The position numbers and the translations under genes were made by a program. The notes below the pieces were generated by a model. It saw nothing but the letters and a program-made list of their open reading frames with translations, made no database searches and was not told the DNA's origin. This document shows positions 1 to 12,600 of a stretch of DNA of 64,000 nt, piece by piece. Position 1 is the stretch's first letter. Each line of letters begins with the position of its first letter. The stretch comes from Carnegiea gigantea. Its lineage: Eukaryota > Streptophyta > Magnoliopsida > Caryophyllales > Cactaceae. The DNA lies in the NCBI GenBank assembly GCA_029747015.1, contig JAKOGI010000006.1, positions 2,042,001 through 2,106,000 of the forward strand, in the 5' to 3' direction.

Positions 1-295
1 GGCTTCAGTAATTGTAGCAAACAAACAAAGAAAGAAATTCCCATTTATGTAATGCGTGTGCTAGAATTCCGGATAAGTAGGTGTATGAACTCGTAGGTGG
101 ATGAACTCATATGTGAATCTCATCTTAAATTATGCGGTGGAAACTATATTTTACCGAGTCTGTCGTGTTAATTTGCAATGGATTATAGGAAACTTGTTCA
201 CATTGACGTGTTGAAAATTTTGTTTTCTAGTTGGATATTTTAATCATCTTCAAATTTTTGAGGTGACGCATTTTGGGCTATTTTTTTTCCTGCAG
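1..295. other. Intron of the CCCH zinc-finger gene
   Basis: No coding signal was seen here. The stretch ends in a T-rich tract and an AG acceptor (TTCCTGCAG, ending at 295) directly before an exon of the CCCH zinc-finger gene. It is therefore read as the 3' end of an intron whose upstream exon lies outside the window. Confidence 0.6.
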
Positions 296-3200
296 CAAAA
301 GAGAAGGAAGAAGCGGGCAGAACTGAACAAAAAGCTTGGTGTCAAGAGGCTAAAACTTAAACCCATCTTGAAACCAAAAGTTGTTCCACATTGTCGCCAC
401 TATCTCAAGGGAAGATGCCAGGAGGTTAATATCTCTTGTTTGAAATTGTCAATTTTTCTTTTTTCTGTTTTTGGTTCAAGATTTTATTTGATGCATCAAG
501 GGTTATGTTACTGCCTCCTTTACACATTCATAAGTCGAATCTGGGGAGTTATCTTAAATAATACTATCGTTTAAAAAGTAGTGTATGATATGTTTCTGAG
601 ACCAACTAACAAGAACACTAATACATTAATAAAAACTGAACTTTGGGAGCCTGTGGAATAAATAGATGGTCATGGGATGCTCCTGAGAAGGCATACAAGT
701 CCAATGTTCAGTTATCTAAACTGTTTGACATGCTTAAATTGGCTATAGTAGTATTTTGATGTAATTTAGCCTGCTAATCTGTAAACTGACTGAGGACTTT
801 TCTAATCCCAGTGGAGACTTCTCAGCCCCTGAAATTGATCCACAGTCTCTTGGTGATCTTTTGTTGGATGGATTGCTGCTGATTTCCATTATTAATCATG
901 TTTCTGATTGCTGTCTCAATCTTGGTTTGCTATAGCAGATGCTTCTCAGCTGATTCTGCTGCTTTATCTTGTGTCCTCGTTCTTATGGTTCCTTTGTGTC
1001 AGCAGACTTATACATCAAGTATAACTAAATGACCATCTTGTGTCCTAGTTCTTATGAGCAGACTTGATTTATAACTAAATGGCCACATATTCCGAAAAGT
1101 TGAGTTGCACTGTGAAAGAGACATTTGATGTTATTGCGAGGTGCATCCAAATACTGATGAATTGTGTAATGGAATGCTGAGGATTCAGTGCATTTAGTAA
1201 AATTCAGTGCTTAATGTCTAAGATTCAATGTTTGAAACAGCATCTCTGCTGTAAGTCGCCTGTAACCAAGCGTAAGGCTGCTTCACCCAAACCCTCATTG
1301 CCTGCTTAAATGGGAATTTGGGTATCGGTTTGGATTTGATTATGTGTGTGTATAACTTTTGGAAATGGATCATTGATTTGTTCTTTAACAACCGTCTTTA
1401 TTTTTCATTCAAGAATATGCTTTATGATTGTTCAATATTACTGTAGTTTATTCTGTTAGATTTCTCATAAGTGCTGTTCCTGTTTTGTAGGGCGAGAAAT
1501 GCAAGTTTTCACATGATGTGGTACCACTAACAAAATCAAAGGTACGTTTATGAAGTTTGGAGTGTTGCATATCTTTGTTAGCTAAACTACCTTTAAAAAA
1601 AAGCTTACTCTGGGAAATCCAGAGAGGTGCTGCCAGCTGTTGCAATTCCTATTTATATGTTTGATTATGCATATTGAATGCCTTAATAGAAAGCAAACGT
1701 GTTACTGTCTCGTTGATTTGTCATCATCAAATCACAGTCAGAGCACAATTGTTGAACTATAAGGTCTCACTTCTTTATGAACCTCATGCATAAGTTAATG
1801 TGCAGGCTTCGAGATTCCCTCCCCCCCCCCCCCCGAAAGAAAAAGAACATTATGGGAAGATTATGCATGATTGTACATTGCAGAACGTAGTGAGTGGATT
1901 ATTTAGCGCTGATAAAGTGATATTGCAGCCTGCTGGCATATCGCCAGAATAAATATCAAATTGCTTTCTGAACTTCGGGTTGCTGTAAAGTTTAGGGAGT
2001 TGAAAATCCATCACATAGTCTGGACTTCTTTGGTGCAGCTCCCTTTCCAGACACCGGGGAAAGTTTCGTTGGTGCATTGTAGCAACTTTGGTATCTTAGC
2101 TTGCAGCTATAACGCTTGGAAATAGAATGGCTAAAGAAGAGGTTCTTAAGCCGAGCACAGAGATTGTCCTCTAAAGATCACGAATTGTTGGGAAAAAGAT
2201 TCTGCAAAAACATTTTACTAAAGTTGCTGTAAAGTTTAGGGAGTTGAAAATCCATCACATAGTCTGGACTTCTTTGGTGCAGCTCCCTTTCCAGACACCG
2301 GGGAAAGTTTCGTTGGTGCATTGTAGCAGCTTTGGTATCTTAGCTTGCAGCTATAAAGCTTGGAAATAGAATGGCTAAAAAAGAGGTTCTTAAGCTGAGC
2401 GCAGCGGTTGTCCTCTAAAGATCACGAATTGTTGGGAAAAAGATTCTGCAAAAACATTTTAGTAAATTCGCAATGAAGCTAGAAAAGAAAGGAAATTTTA
2501 ATAGGAAATGGAGTACATACAGGCCTAGTAAATAACATTAAAGGTGAATGAATGTATACTAGAGCAATCAAGTGGCACAAACTGAGATATTGTAGCAATA
2601 GATGTGTGAATCACGGGTAGATAAAAACATAGCGCGAATCAGCCATTGATACCATAGTAGCGGCTAGGAAATAATAGAATTAACTGTAGAAACTAAATAG
2701 GGAAACCTAGTATTAAGAACACGTTGGTGCAAAGGATTGAGGAGATATCATCAAGTGCTTAGTGGCTAAAAAAAGGTCTAGAGATGGTGGCCTAAGGTCT
2801 CCTAGCCCTATTGTAGACCACCATAAACTCCTGTTGAGGGCCATGACATGTCTTTGGTAAGTTGTAGCTTAGTATTGAAGTAAATTGTGATTTTCTTACG
2901 CTAATTCTCTTCTAAATTTTGCGTTGCAGCCATGCTGTCATTTTGCACGTCATACATGCATGAAAGGTGATGACTGCCCATTTGATCATCAATTATTTAA
3001 ATATCCATGTAACAATTTTGTGGAGACGGGATTTTGTAGCAGAGGTGATAGCTGCTTGTTCTCCCACAAGGTATATTGATGCCTTTTTTCAGTGCTAGTT
3101 GATTATTGCCTTAAAAGCAGCTGAGCCCGGCTTGAGTTAAACTGAATTCTATCTGACTAATATTGATTGCGTTCTCTTGACAAAATTATTGGACAAGTGA

Positions 3201-4696
3201 CAGAATACCAAGATATGGGCTGAACCCAAGATAACCTGATCCAATCTGAATATTCATTCCATCATGTTCTAAGTGCCAATCTAAAATTTAACTGATGCTA
3301 ATTTGACCGAAGTAACCAATGTTCCAGGCCAGTGGAGGCTCTTAGTTTATTTATTGAACTACCTATTTAATTTCATGGTTTTTTATGTATTTGAAATCTA
3401 ATTGATTATTGTCATCAGACTCCAGCGAAGGAGGGCTCAGAAATCACGGTGCGTGCCTCCAAAAGTGAGACTTGTCCTTTGAATCAACTTGATAAGTCAA
3501 AGTCTACACAGCTTATCCCCAGGGTATCCTCATCCGGGAACACTACAATGAAGAATCTGAAGGAGAATTTGTCAGCACAGGTTAGTCAGACTGCAAAGGC
3601 ACTAAAAGGTGTAAGCTTTCTATCATTTGGAAAATCTTTACCGGATAATTCAGCCAAGCTTGGAGAAGTAGAAATATCCCAACCAAAGGTTGACATTGCT
3701 ACAACTAGTGGTCAGCCAAACCTGGCAGTATCTATGAGTTCAGATAACACTTTGAAGAGTATTCCTGCTTCTCCAACATCTCAAAGAGTTGGTTTTCTCC
3801 GACCTGAGAGATCCTTAGTTGACAGCTCTGGGACCAAGAATCAAGCAAGTGTTGATAATGCTGGAATTTGTGGTCAGACACACTTGACTGCATCAGTGGG
3901 AGCTGTAGATTTGAAAAAAAATCTTATGAGCTTTCCTGCTTGTCCGACACCTCAACTGAGTTTTCCTTTCCTTGAGAGAAACTCAGTTGATAGGATTATG
4001 ACCAAGAACCAAGCAAATGTTGATGTTGCTGGAACAAGTGGTCAGCCAAACCAGATAGTTCAGGCAAAAGCTGTCCAATTGAGTAAAACTTTGATGGCTG
4101 CGTCTGTTTCACTAACTCCCCAAGGGCCCAATTTTCCCTCACTTGAGAAGACATCAGCTGATAGCTCTGGGAACAAGAACCAAGCCAGCTCATCACCTTG
4201 TGGAGACAGTTCAAGCCATCCATTGGTGAATCCACCGCCGTGTGAGTCCTCTAACACAGGACAAGTGGACTCAGCTCATCAGCTGAACCGAGGAACATCA
4301 AGCAGAGTGCTTGATGCTTTTGATCATAAATTACAAGTCCTCCTGTCTACTGATGGGCATGCTGTTTCTCAAATGGACAACAGAAGCGCTAACGATTCAG
4401 ATAAGTTCAAAGCAGTACATTCAGAGGCGCAGGTGTCTCCATCCTCAGGTCAGTGCTCAATTAGGGCTGCTGGACCAGTAAAGAGCACACCAGGCACAGC
4501 TAAAAGGGCAATTCTATCCACCCTTGCTTTTGCAGCAAGATATGAATCTAGGATCAAAATGAGTTCAGCAGCCACCAATGAAGTCAAGAAAAATGGAGGG
4601 ACAAGTGCCAGTGGATGCAAACAGAAGGAGCCAATCAAAGCTTCAGACATTTTAGAACGTTTGTATGGTGGTGGAAGCCGCAAAGAGAGGCAATAG
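296..4696 (+). CDS. CCCH zinc-finger protein, C3H65/EMB1789-like (5' end outside window)
   Basis: Exons 296-424, 1491-1541, 2930-3070 and 3419-4696 join in phase 0 with GT-AG borders. The visible part encodes 207 nucleotides of basic sequence and zinc fingers and then a long low-complexity tail. The first exon is strongly basic (KRRKKRAELNKKLGVKRLKL). Three CCCH fingers follow: C-X7-C-X5-C-X3-H split across exons 1 and 2, then C-X6-C-X5-C-X3-H and C-X8-C-X5-C-X3-H in exon 3. Exon 4 gives about 425 residues rich in Ser, Pro, Gln and Asn with degenerate internal repeats (for example SGxKNQA and SGQPN), ending in ERLYGGGSRKERQ. This order resembles Arabidopsis C3H65 (EMB1789) and the animal ZC3H4/6/8 fingers, which bind RNA in the nucleus. 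The RNA-binding role is inferred from the family. The start codon and N-terminus lie upstream of base 1. Confidence 0.85.
1979..2466. repeat. 244-bp tandem duplication inside intron
   Basis: Two head-to-tail copies, 1979-2222 and 2223-2466, lie in the second visible intron of the CCCH gene. Both start GTTGCTGTAAAGTTTAGGG and end in an AAAAACATTTTA-like stretch. About nine substitutions separate them, which suggests a fairly recent duplication. Neither copy contains an exon. Confidence 0.9.
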
Positions 4697-7600
4697 GAAG
4701 TAACCAAGGTCAGTGTGTGATCTTTCCCTGTTTCATTCAAGCGGACAACGAGGGATGGAATATTCCCTCAAATGTTATCTGACAACTTTATCTGCGTTAA
4801 AAAAACACTATCCCGGACATATGAACTTTGTGATAAGGTTGAGTCTGAAGTTGTTTATTGGCCTGATGCAAATTTGAAATTTGCTGGAAGTTTCTTCGTG
4901 ATGAATCAAGTTCTGATTTGTCACTATCCCATATTGAAAGTGGCAGCTTTGTAATGTTTTATAGCCCAGCTTTTAAAATGACTGAGGGAGCCTGGTTTTC
5001 TTTGAATTCCCAGTGAATCAAGAAACTTCTGCATATAGTCTTGGCAATATTTGTGTGATTTTCTTCATCAACCCTGCCCAAACTGCGTAGATTCTGTATG
5101 GCACTCTGCAAATCTGCTAGTTCTGTCAAGTGTGTATAATCTGACCAAACAAGCTCTCCAAGGGCAGAAGCTATGTTTAGCCATAGTGAATCTGCCGCAG
5201 ATTTGCTGCAGGATAATAATTAGACATATTCCTTGAATGGTGGGTAAAAACCATGCTTATCATGAAGCCAAACAACACTTTTGAGTATCATGCAGCAAAT
5301 TTATCACTGGTTTTGGATCTTTCTCCAATACCAGCATCTACCTGAAGTTGCACATCCCGAGTGCTTTTACCTCTAAGGTAGACTTTCTGTATCCAGTTTA
5401 TCCAACCAGCAAGACAGCGTGATTGCATGAACTATGTCCTAGCGGTGAAAAGAATTGTCCTAAAGTAACTTTTTTCTTTGTGCTTCAGCCTAATATGACC
5501 AAAGTATACGTAAACCTCTGAAATATTCCATCGGACTGTTGAACCTGGTTGAAGATTCACCTGACTGCAACTCATTCACCAAGTTTAAAACCAAGTTCAA
5601 TTTAGTCTATGTAAATCCACATTGATGTGGATTGGTTCACCAGTTTTGTAGGTGAGCTTGTCTTGGAAGACTCAGTTACATATTTGTGATACATAGGAGA
5701 AAGCGATTGGTTGAGACCTCATAATTTATGTATCTTACTTGACTTGGTAACCTTTTCACTTGTAGGTCCTGGCCTGCTGATTTAACCTTACTTTCTCAAC
5801 CCTTCAATTCTTGCTCATAATTTTGGGTTATTTGCATGCCATGGTTTCTTTTCTCCTTTTTGGAAATAGAGGAAACTGGCATTGACATTTTCAAATACCC
5901 ATATCAGTGATGGTTTCTTCCCTTGTGACTTGGTAGATTTCAAGAGGTGCATCGCCAATGAGGCCTGAGGATACAAGATTCAAGTAGTTCATAAAGAGCG
6001 GTTGGATTTGTTGAGAAGACAATCAAGAATCCGATATTTTCTGTGTTCATTTTTGTGTGATATGCTTGGATTTGCTCAGAAAATTGCACAGGATGATTGA
6101 AGTACTAGTCAGATATGAAACTCTTGCAGGGGTTTCTGAAATTTTTGCGGGTGCCCTACAGTATCAAGGTCTGACATATTTCAAAAGCAACTCTAAAATT
6201 AGTAAGATGTGTACATTAGCTGTCAAATATAGATGAGCATTGAAATTTGTAGATTGTTGGCATGAGGAGCAACAAGATGGATATGCTTTTAACAGGAGTC
6301 TCTTCCAGACATATGAAAGCCCAATTGATGCCGAGAACGACCCCATGGGCATCTCCATCTTTGCACCCTGTTGGGAAGGAGGAATTGTGCCTTGATAGTT
6401 ATGTTTGGAAGATATCCTACTTTGATGGTGAACATATTTCTGATATGCTTTGACGATCAATGCCTTCGATTTTGTTCATCCTCTTTGTGACCCAGAATAG
6501 AGCGGTTTTTAAGCAAAGGTTTTGGTGATCATGTTCTCCTACTCTTGTTCCTATATGCGAAAATGGATCGAAGCTGGACATTCTTCTGCTTATAGCTGAT
6601 TATGTTTATGTAGCTTTCATTTGACCGATCAAGCACCTTAATCTAAAACCTAACATCAGCAACGTTGAATTTACTAGATGTGAGGTTTGGTCAAGCAAAA
6701 ATCGTAAAGAAACTGTACAAATCAATTGATTGATAACGAGTTGATTCACAACGATTAGATGACTCGTCATTGAATCGATTCACAATAACTTGGACGATCT
6801 TGTAGGAATAGTAAGAGAATATGATATGCAGGAGTAGGTGAATATAATTTTACTCGTCACTGCATCGATTCCCAATGACTTGGACGATCTTGTAGGACTA
6901 TTAATAGAGTGAAATATGAAGGAGTAGATGATATAATCTTATGTCTTTACAGAAGTTATAGGAGAAACTTACAAAAGGGCATAAGGCATGGATGAACAAG
7001 TCGATACGCAACTAAACAAAATGAATTGGATGAACGAACTGAAATTAGGAGCGAGTTATGGTAATTAGTTTTGCATTTCTTGATCATATGTGGTGAATTT
7101 TATCTTGCCTTGTCAGAAATTAGATAAGATTTATTATGTTTGGAATGAGGTGTTAGGCTAAGTTGGTCTATTAAATTTCAACCAAAAAAAAATTTTGATA
7201 AAACTATTATTTCTATTTTATTCATTATAAATATTAAAATGTTAAAAATAGATTTATCATTAACGATGTTGATGGTTCATAGATATAACCTGTAAGGTGG
7301 TATTATTGAAACAACAAGGGTTTAGTTTTCTAACATTTGTATTACTCAACTAAGCTTGTATATCACGAAGTTGGTAATTTTTTACTATTTATCGATCCAG
7401 TTAAGTCAACACTCTAGTTGACATTAAAAATTAAAACTCTTATTATAAATAACCGACTTGCCTAATTTATTCTTTTTTCAGTAGGATAATGCAAATATTA
7501 TAACATCATAAAGAGGTACAATAGTGTTAACGTTCAAAAGGATTCTCACTTATAGTTACGAACCTAAAATTCATGCGACGCCTAGGAACAACCATATTAC

Positions 7601-7712
7601 AACCGTCCTCATTATTACATTGGCATAGTCTATGCTTTTTGATAGCTAAGTTATCTTCCAAAGTTGATAGTTGGGATTTCCTCTTGCTGCATGCTGCTTG
7701 CGTAGTCGCATT
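4697..7712. other. 3' flank and intergenic DNA
   Basis: The first few hundred bases are probably the 3' UTR of the CCCH gene. No open reading frame with recognisable content was found. The only structure seen is the 90-bp tandem repeat listed at 6762-6940. From about 7130 the sequence becomes AT-rich. Confidence 0.5.
6762..6940. repeat. Two-copy 90-bp tandem repeat
   Basis: Copies start at 6762 (ACTCGTCATTGAATCGATTC) and 6852 (ACTCGTCACTGCATCGATTC). Both contain ACTTGGACGATCTTGTAGGA followed by a degenerate GGAGTAG-containing tail. The copies have diverged by small indels and substitutions. Confidence 0.75.
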
Positions 7713-8492
7713 TCACTCAAAGTGATTTCGTGTGGTAAGTACCCATCGCTTTAATCTTTTTTCGTTCGTGGTGTCGTCCCTGCACCAAACGACTGAGTTA
7801 GAAGATAAAGATTTAGTTTCATACTTGGTATCAAGGGTTGCTGAATGTCTTGGGTTTGGCACAGTGCTCCTTTGCTTCCTTGGTTTCGGTTTCTTGGTTC
7901 TTATATGTTTCCCCGTGCGATGACCTTCTTGAAGTTTTGCATTGAATTGGATGACAATATTACTGCATTTTCCATCCTCTTGCTCGTCCACATGCATGAT
8001 GTGGTTTTTTGTATAGCTTGGTCCAGGATGACACACTCTTACCGTCATATACGTCATTGAAGATTGATAAAAAAACTCGACCAGAAGCCCCTGCTTTAGT
8101 TTCCCATAGGCTGCTTGAGGCAGCTTAAGGAATTTTAGAGATATTCTCTGTGCATTTTCTTTTGAAATATTGAATGTGATACTTGTCGCTCTAGGCATAT
8201 TGATAGCAGAGTAAAGCATAGATATGTTAGACTCGACACATTTGCTGCCCTTCGAGCATGACATAGACATCCATGTGGGATTAGATGTTTTGCTATCCCC
8301 GTCAAGATCCATAGTAGAGCTGCAATTAGAGATTTCATGCATGCTTACGTCATATCTAATTAGGGTTTCATTTTGGTGTATTTCCTTCGCCATTGCAGCA
8401 TTAGGGTATGGAGACCTCACTTGGGCCTTTTCCGTTCCCCTCAATTTCGTACCATCAAATTTCACAAATATAGCCCCAATCAAATAAACCAC
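7713..8492 (-). CDS. Unrecognised 259-residue open reading frame
   Basis: This is a 259-codon open frame with a Met start and no recognised domain. The C-terminal third is basic (a KKPKPRKQR cluster), and the composition is mixed rather than low-complexity. No clear splice partners, signal peptide or membrane segments were seen. It could be an uncharacterised single-exon gene, a fragment of a decayed gene or transposon, or a chance open frame. An overlapping 87-residue frame on the other strand is taken as a shadow. No function is assigned. Confidence 0.25.
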   Translation of the reverse strand: MVYLIGAIFVKFDGTKLRGTEKAQVRSPYPNAAMAKEIHQNETLIRYDVSMHEISNCSSTMDLDGDSKTSNPTWMSMSCSKGSKCVESNISMLYSAINMPRATSITFNISKENAQRISLKFLKLPQAAYGKLKQGLLVEFFYQSSMTYMTVRVCHPGPSYTKNHIMHVDEQEDGKCSNIVIQFNAKLQEGHRTGKHIRTKKPKPRKQRSTVPNPRHSATLDTKYETKSLSSNSVVWCRDDTTNEKRLKRWVLTTRNHFE

Positions 8493-8867
8493 TACAATCT
8501 CTATCTTGTGATTCCTACAACCCCGGGTACACTATGGAGTGGAAGGGTGTGAACAGGGATGTCGTGCGGCACAAGGGGAACGCAACTAATAGAGTCATTG
8601 TTTGTGCACATTGTATCATCAAACCAAGTGTGGCTGCTCTATTTAACTGAATTTATTGAGTTTCTTCGGTTATTTATTTCGGTGAATCTGTGAAATAGCT
8701 CTCATAATTTGTCTTGAAATCCAGCTAAGTGATTGGCTGAGTTAATTGTTCTGGCCTAGTATCACTTCAATCCACCATGGCCTATTAGTTTAGTCCCTTA
8801 TTTGTTGATTTTATTGAGGAACAAATCAAAGATCACTTTGCTGACGATGTGAGGACAATGTCAGAAG

Positions 8868-9206
8868 GACTATTATAGAGATGAAGTCTCTCTGTGAGAC
8901 ACTGATGAAATCGAAACTTTGAAGGAGGAGGGTAACCAACTATTTAAAACTAAGGATTCTGGGCCGGCTCGTAATGTATATGAAAAATCTATGCGGTTTT
9001 TATGTGTGTTTGTTCTCCTAATTGAGAACGAAGCTATTTTGATGGAGGAACTTGCAATTGCTAGCAATTTGAATATTGCCGCTTGCTGGTTAAAGTTGAA
9101 AGAGTTTCATTTGGCTAAACAACAATGTGACTTGATCATGAAACTCGACACATTTAATGTCAAAACTTGTTTTAGGAGAGCTCAACCTCTTTTGCATATC
9201 AGCTGA
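8868..9206 (+). pseudogene. TPR co-chaperone fragment
   Basis: A frame reading YYRDEVSL, then a stop, then about 95 residues resembles the TPR domain of HSP90/HSP70-binding co-chaperones such as the large plant FKBPs. The residues expected for a carboxylate clamp are visible: LKEEGNQLFK (Lys and Asn of TPR1), SNLNIAACWLKL (Asn of TPR2) and NVKTCFRRAQ (Lys and Arg of TPR3). The frame stops right after the third motif, no PPIase domain is found upstream, and a stop sits just before the first TPR. It is best read as a truncated pseudogene copy. It could instead be a misread exon of a gene that was not otherwise found. Confidence 0.6.
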
Positions 9207-9450
9207 TACCTTATTTATTAATCTTTAAAGAACCTCCACCCTCCCCCAAAATAAAAATAAAAATAAAAATAAAAAGAACAATATCAAATGGCATGTCATC
9301 TGAATGTGGTCAGTGAACCATTAGTCTTCAAACGGTCCGCTATTTATTAATTGAAAAATGAACAAATTTCTAACTCGTTCGACTTCAACGATAGCAGACG
9401 ACGCAAGGCTTCAAAAAGGAGGGAAATGCGTATTTTTACATGGCGTCCAT
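9207..9450. other. Upstream flank of RECA3-like gene
   Basis: The region is AT-rich and includes an (AAAAT)n-like run near 9248-9276. No gene was seen. The proximal promoter of the recA homologue probably begins here. Confidence 0.4.
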
Positions 9451-9459
9451 AAACCCTAA
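9451..9459 (+). promoter_or_regulatory. Telo-box motif (AAACCCTAA)
   Basis: The plant telo-box AAACCCTAA lies about 220 bases before the RECA3-like start codon. It is a common promoter element of genes expressed in dividing cells, often near the transcription start. Its use here is inferred from position only. Confidence 0.4.
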
Positions 9460-9484
9460 AAACCGCTCACTACTCTCCCTCTGA

Positions 9485-9486
<2 letters not shown>

Positions 9487-9526
<40 letters not shown>
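9487..9526. repeat. (CT)20 microsatellite in probable 5' UTR
   Basis: Forty bases of uninterrupted CT dinucleotides lie between the telo-box and the RECA3-like start codon. Pyrimidine-rich runs like this are common in plant 5' UTRs and are often polymorphic in length. Confidence 0.95.
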
Positions 9527-9529
<3 letters not shown>

Positions 9530-9680
9530 CAGTAGTTTCAGAAATGCTCTGACACTGTATTTGCCTGCCTGCCCCTCCAATTTGATTTTGCAACCCTTTT
9601 TCTCTCCCCTCAAGTTTTTGGTTTTTGAGGGATTATTGCGAAAAAGGGTTCCAGTTCCCTGCACAAATAACCCCCCTTCA

Positions 9681-12600
9681 ATGGCCAGGCTTCTCCGCGA
9701 CGCACTTACCTTGCGCCGCTCTCTTCTTGCGGCGGAGGTAAGCGTTTAATTCTGATTTTGGGGGAGTATCCATTTCAATTCTTCGTGCCTATGCTTGCTT
9801 ATAATTGTTGTTTGAATGTATATAACCAGTGATTTCCCGCTTACCCTTTGGATTTTTGAATATGGGTATCTTTGCATGTTTTTTTTTTTTTTTTTTGGTT
9901 GCCTTTTTTTGGTGTTTTGTTGGGACTATGAGCTTGTGGTCTCTGTTAACTCATTCCCAGGGATTACAAAAAATGTTAGCTTGCCTACTATTTTACTGCA
10001 AATATAAGCAAAGGATGTCTTAAGTGGGGGGTTGATTCAGTCCATCCTAGTTTGAAGTTGAGAATGGCTGCGTTTAAGCTCTGTTGAAAACTGATAAATT
10101 TGTTGCAGGGATTGGCGACTGTTATGTAAAAAGGATCCCTTTTTAGTTTGCATTTGATTTGCTGCCTTGAGTATAGACAAGAGATATTACAGAGACTTCT
10201 TTTAGAGCAAAGAGATTAACTTAGTACTATTGCGGGGTTTGTGGGATCAATTGTTTCTGATGGTTTCTTCTTTCCACTTTATGTAGTTAAACATAATCTT
10301 TTGAATGTTGCTGAGTTGAACTATTTTTGCTTGCAGAGCTTTAGAAAAGGGGTATTGGGTACATCCTTTCATTGCAATGAGTTTTCATCGAAAGGTGCTG
10401 AAAATTAGTTTACTTTTCTTTTTGTGTTTGACCAATTGCCTCTGTATTCATCGTGTCATATTAATGCTATTGAAACTGGTGTTCTGTACTGAGTTTCATT
10501 TTTCTATAAGAGTTGATAACCAGTTGCATAAGGCATTTACATTATCACAGTTTGAGTTCCATTTTAATGAACTCAATTGCAATGATCTTGTCATCAATTG
10601 CTTTGTTTATTATTTAAAAATAGTACTCATAGCACGGGGTAAGTTCAGTGGTGGTGGTGCTCTTCTTTCCATTTGGTTGCTGACTATCTTATGGATATAT
10701 TTGATGAAGGTAGAAGAAGATCTAAATCTGATGGAAGTGATTCTAATGATGAAAATATGTCAAAGAAAGATTTGGCTCTTCAACAAGCCTTAGACCAGAT
10801 CACAGCTTCATTTGGGAAGGGATCTATTATGTGGCTTGGTCGATCCTTGACGCCTAGGCATGTTCCAGTGGTGTCTACTGGCTCTTTCGCTCTGGACATA
10901 GCGTTAGGTATTGGTGGATTCCCGAAGGTATTCTAAAGTTTGGTATTGTTGTTCTCGGATCTCTACATTAAAGAAAATAAATATTCTCTTCATTAGTCTG
11001 CAGTGAGTCATTTAGTACCTGATGTTGTCTTTACTTGGCTTCTTTTATTCCTCTTTTAGCTATTTTATGTACATTTTCTGTTGTGGTTACCCTAAACTTT
11101 TGGATATCGTATTTTGTTAATGTGTTCTGACATGTCTAATTGGGATTCTTGCAGGGGCGTGTAGTTGAGATATTTGGTCCAGAGGCTTCTGGGAAAACTA
11201 CCCTTGCTCTTCATGTAATTGCTGAAGCACAGAAACTTGGAGGTCATAATTATAGCATTTTTTCCTGTTTTATGCTCTTGTAAGGAAGTATTCAGAATGT
11301 ATATTGGGTGCTCTCTATTAAATCCATTTCGGACAGTGCTTATGAGCTCTTTGTCGCCCTGCCTTTTCTTGCTTTGTCTTACCCCACTTAATTTTTTGCA
11401 GTTAGGAATATAGTCTCTGGTAATAAAGCACATTAGTTTTAGTGGTTGACCATATAGCTTTAATATCAAGTCCTTGCCTACCTGGGGCAAGGGATGTGTT
11501 TAACTACACAATTTGTCATGTTTTTGAGCCGTACTGTTTTCCAATTTTTGATTGAACACCTCCTTACTGCGGGAACTATAACTCAAGATGTGTCAGAACG
11601 GTGATCATACAATCAAAACAAGAACCCCTCCGCCTCGACCACCAAGGATTACATGGATATATATCTGCTGCTCCGTTCTGTTGGGCCTGAGCGGTTCATC
11701 TCCTCTGTTATACCTGTTGTCTTTGTTTTTGCTTGTGAATTTTTTTATTAAGCTATTCCTATTGACTTGTGCAGGCTACTGTGCTTTCATTGATGCTGAG
11801 CATGCTCTTGATCCGGCATTAGCTGAGGCCATTGGTGTAAATACTGAGAATTTGCTTCTTTCACAGCCAGATTGTGGTGAACAAGCACTTAGCCTAGTAG
11901 ACACACTCATTCGAAGTGGTTCACTTGATGTTGTCGTGGTTGATAGTGTAAGAATTCGAAGTTCCTTAATTGATGCTTTTGTTTCTTCTTCCTCTGGAAG
12001 CACATTTTTGGATAGATATGCACATGTTTGTATGTATGCATATGCTTTTGTACTTTCTGCTTCCTCTGTTTTTTTTAAAAAAATAATGAGTCGGGTTCGT
12101 CTCCTACTTATATTGAATAGAACATGTGGAGCTAAATCAGACACGAGCCTTTTCATGGGTGGATTCCTCCTTTTGCAGCAATAATGCCTCTGACTCCCTT
12201 GTTGGTTGTGGATGGTGCAACTAATCATCTCTTGTTTAGTTTCTGGATGAATTGGAAAGTAAATCTGTGAATTATTTTGAAATGTGGACTTCTCTTTGTT
12301 GGCCTGCAAGAGATGCTTTTTGACAATATGATTATTCTGTTCTATCCTTTATGTAATCTCTAGCTTTGACCATCGTGAAATGCCTTTTGAAGCCTGCATT
12401 CCCAATTGCAGGTGGCTGCTCTTGTTCCTAAAGGAGAACTTGATGGTGAAATGGGTGATGCTCACATGGCAATGCAAGCAAGGCTGATGAGCCAAGCACT
12501 TCGCAAACTAAGCCATTCATTGTCTCAGTCTCAATGCATTCTTATATTTCTAAATCAGGTAGAGATCTCAGCCTGTTGAAGTATACTCTCTGCCTATGGA

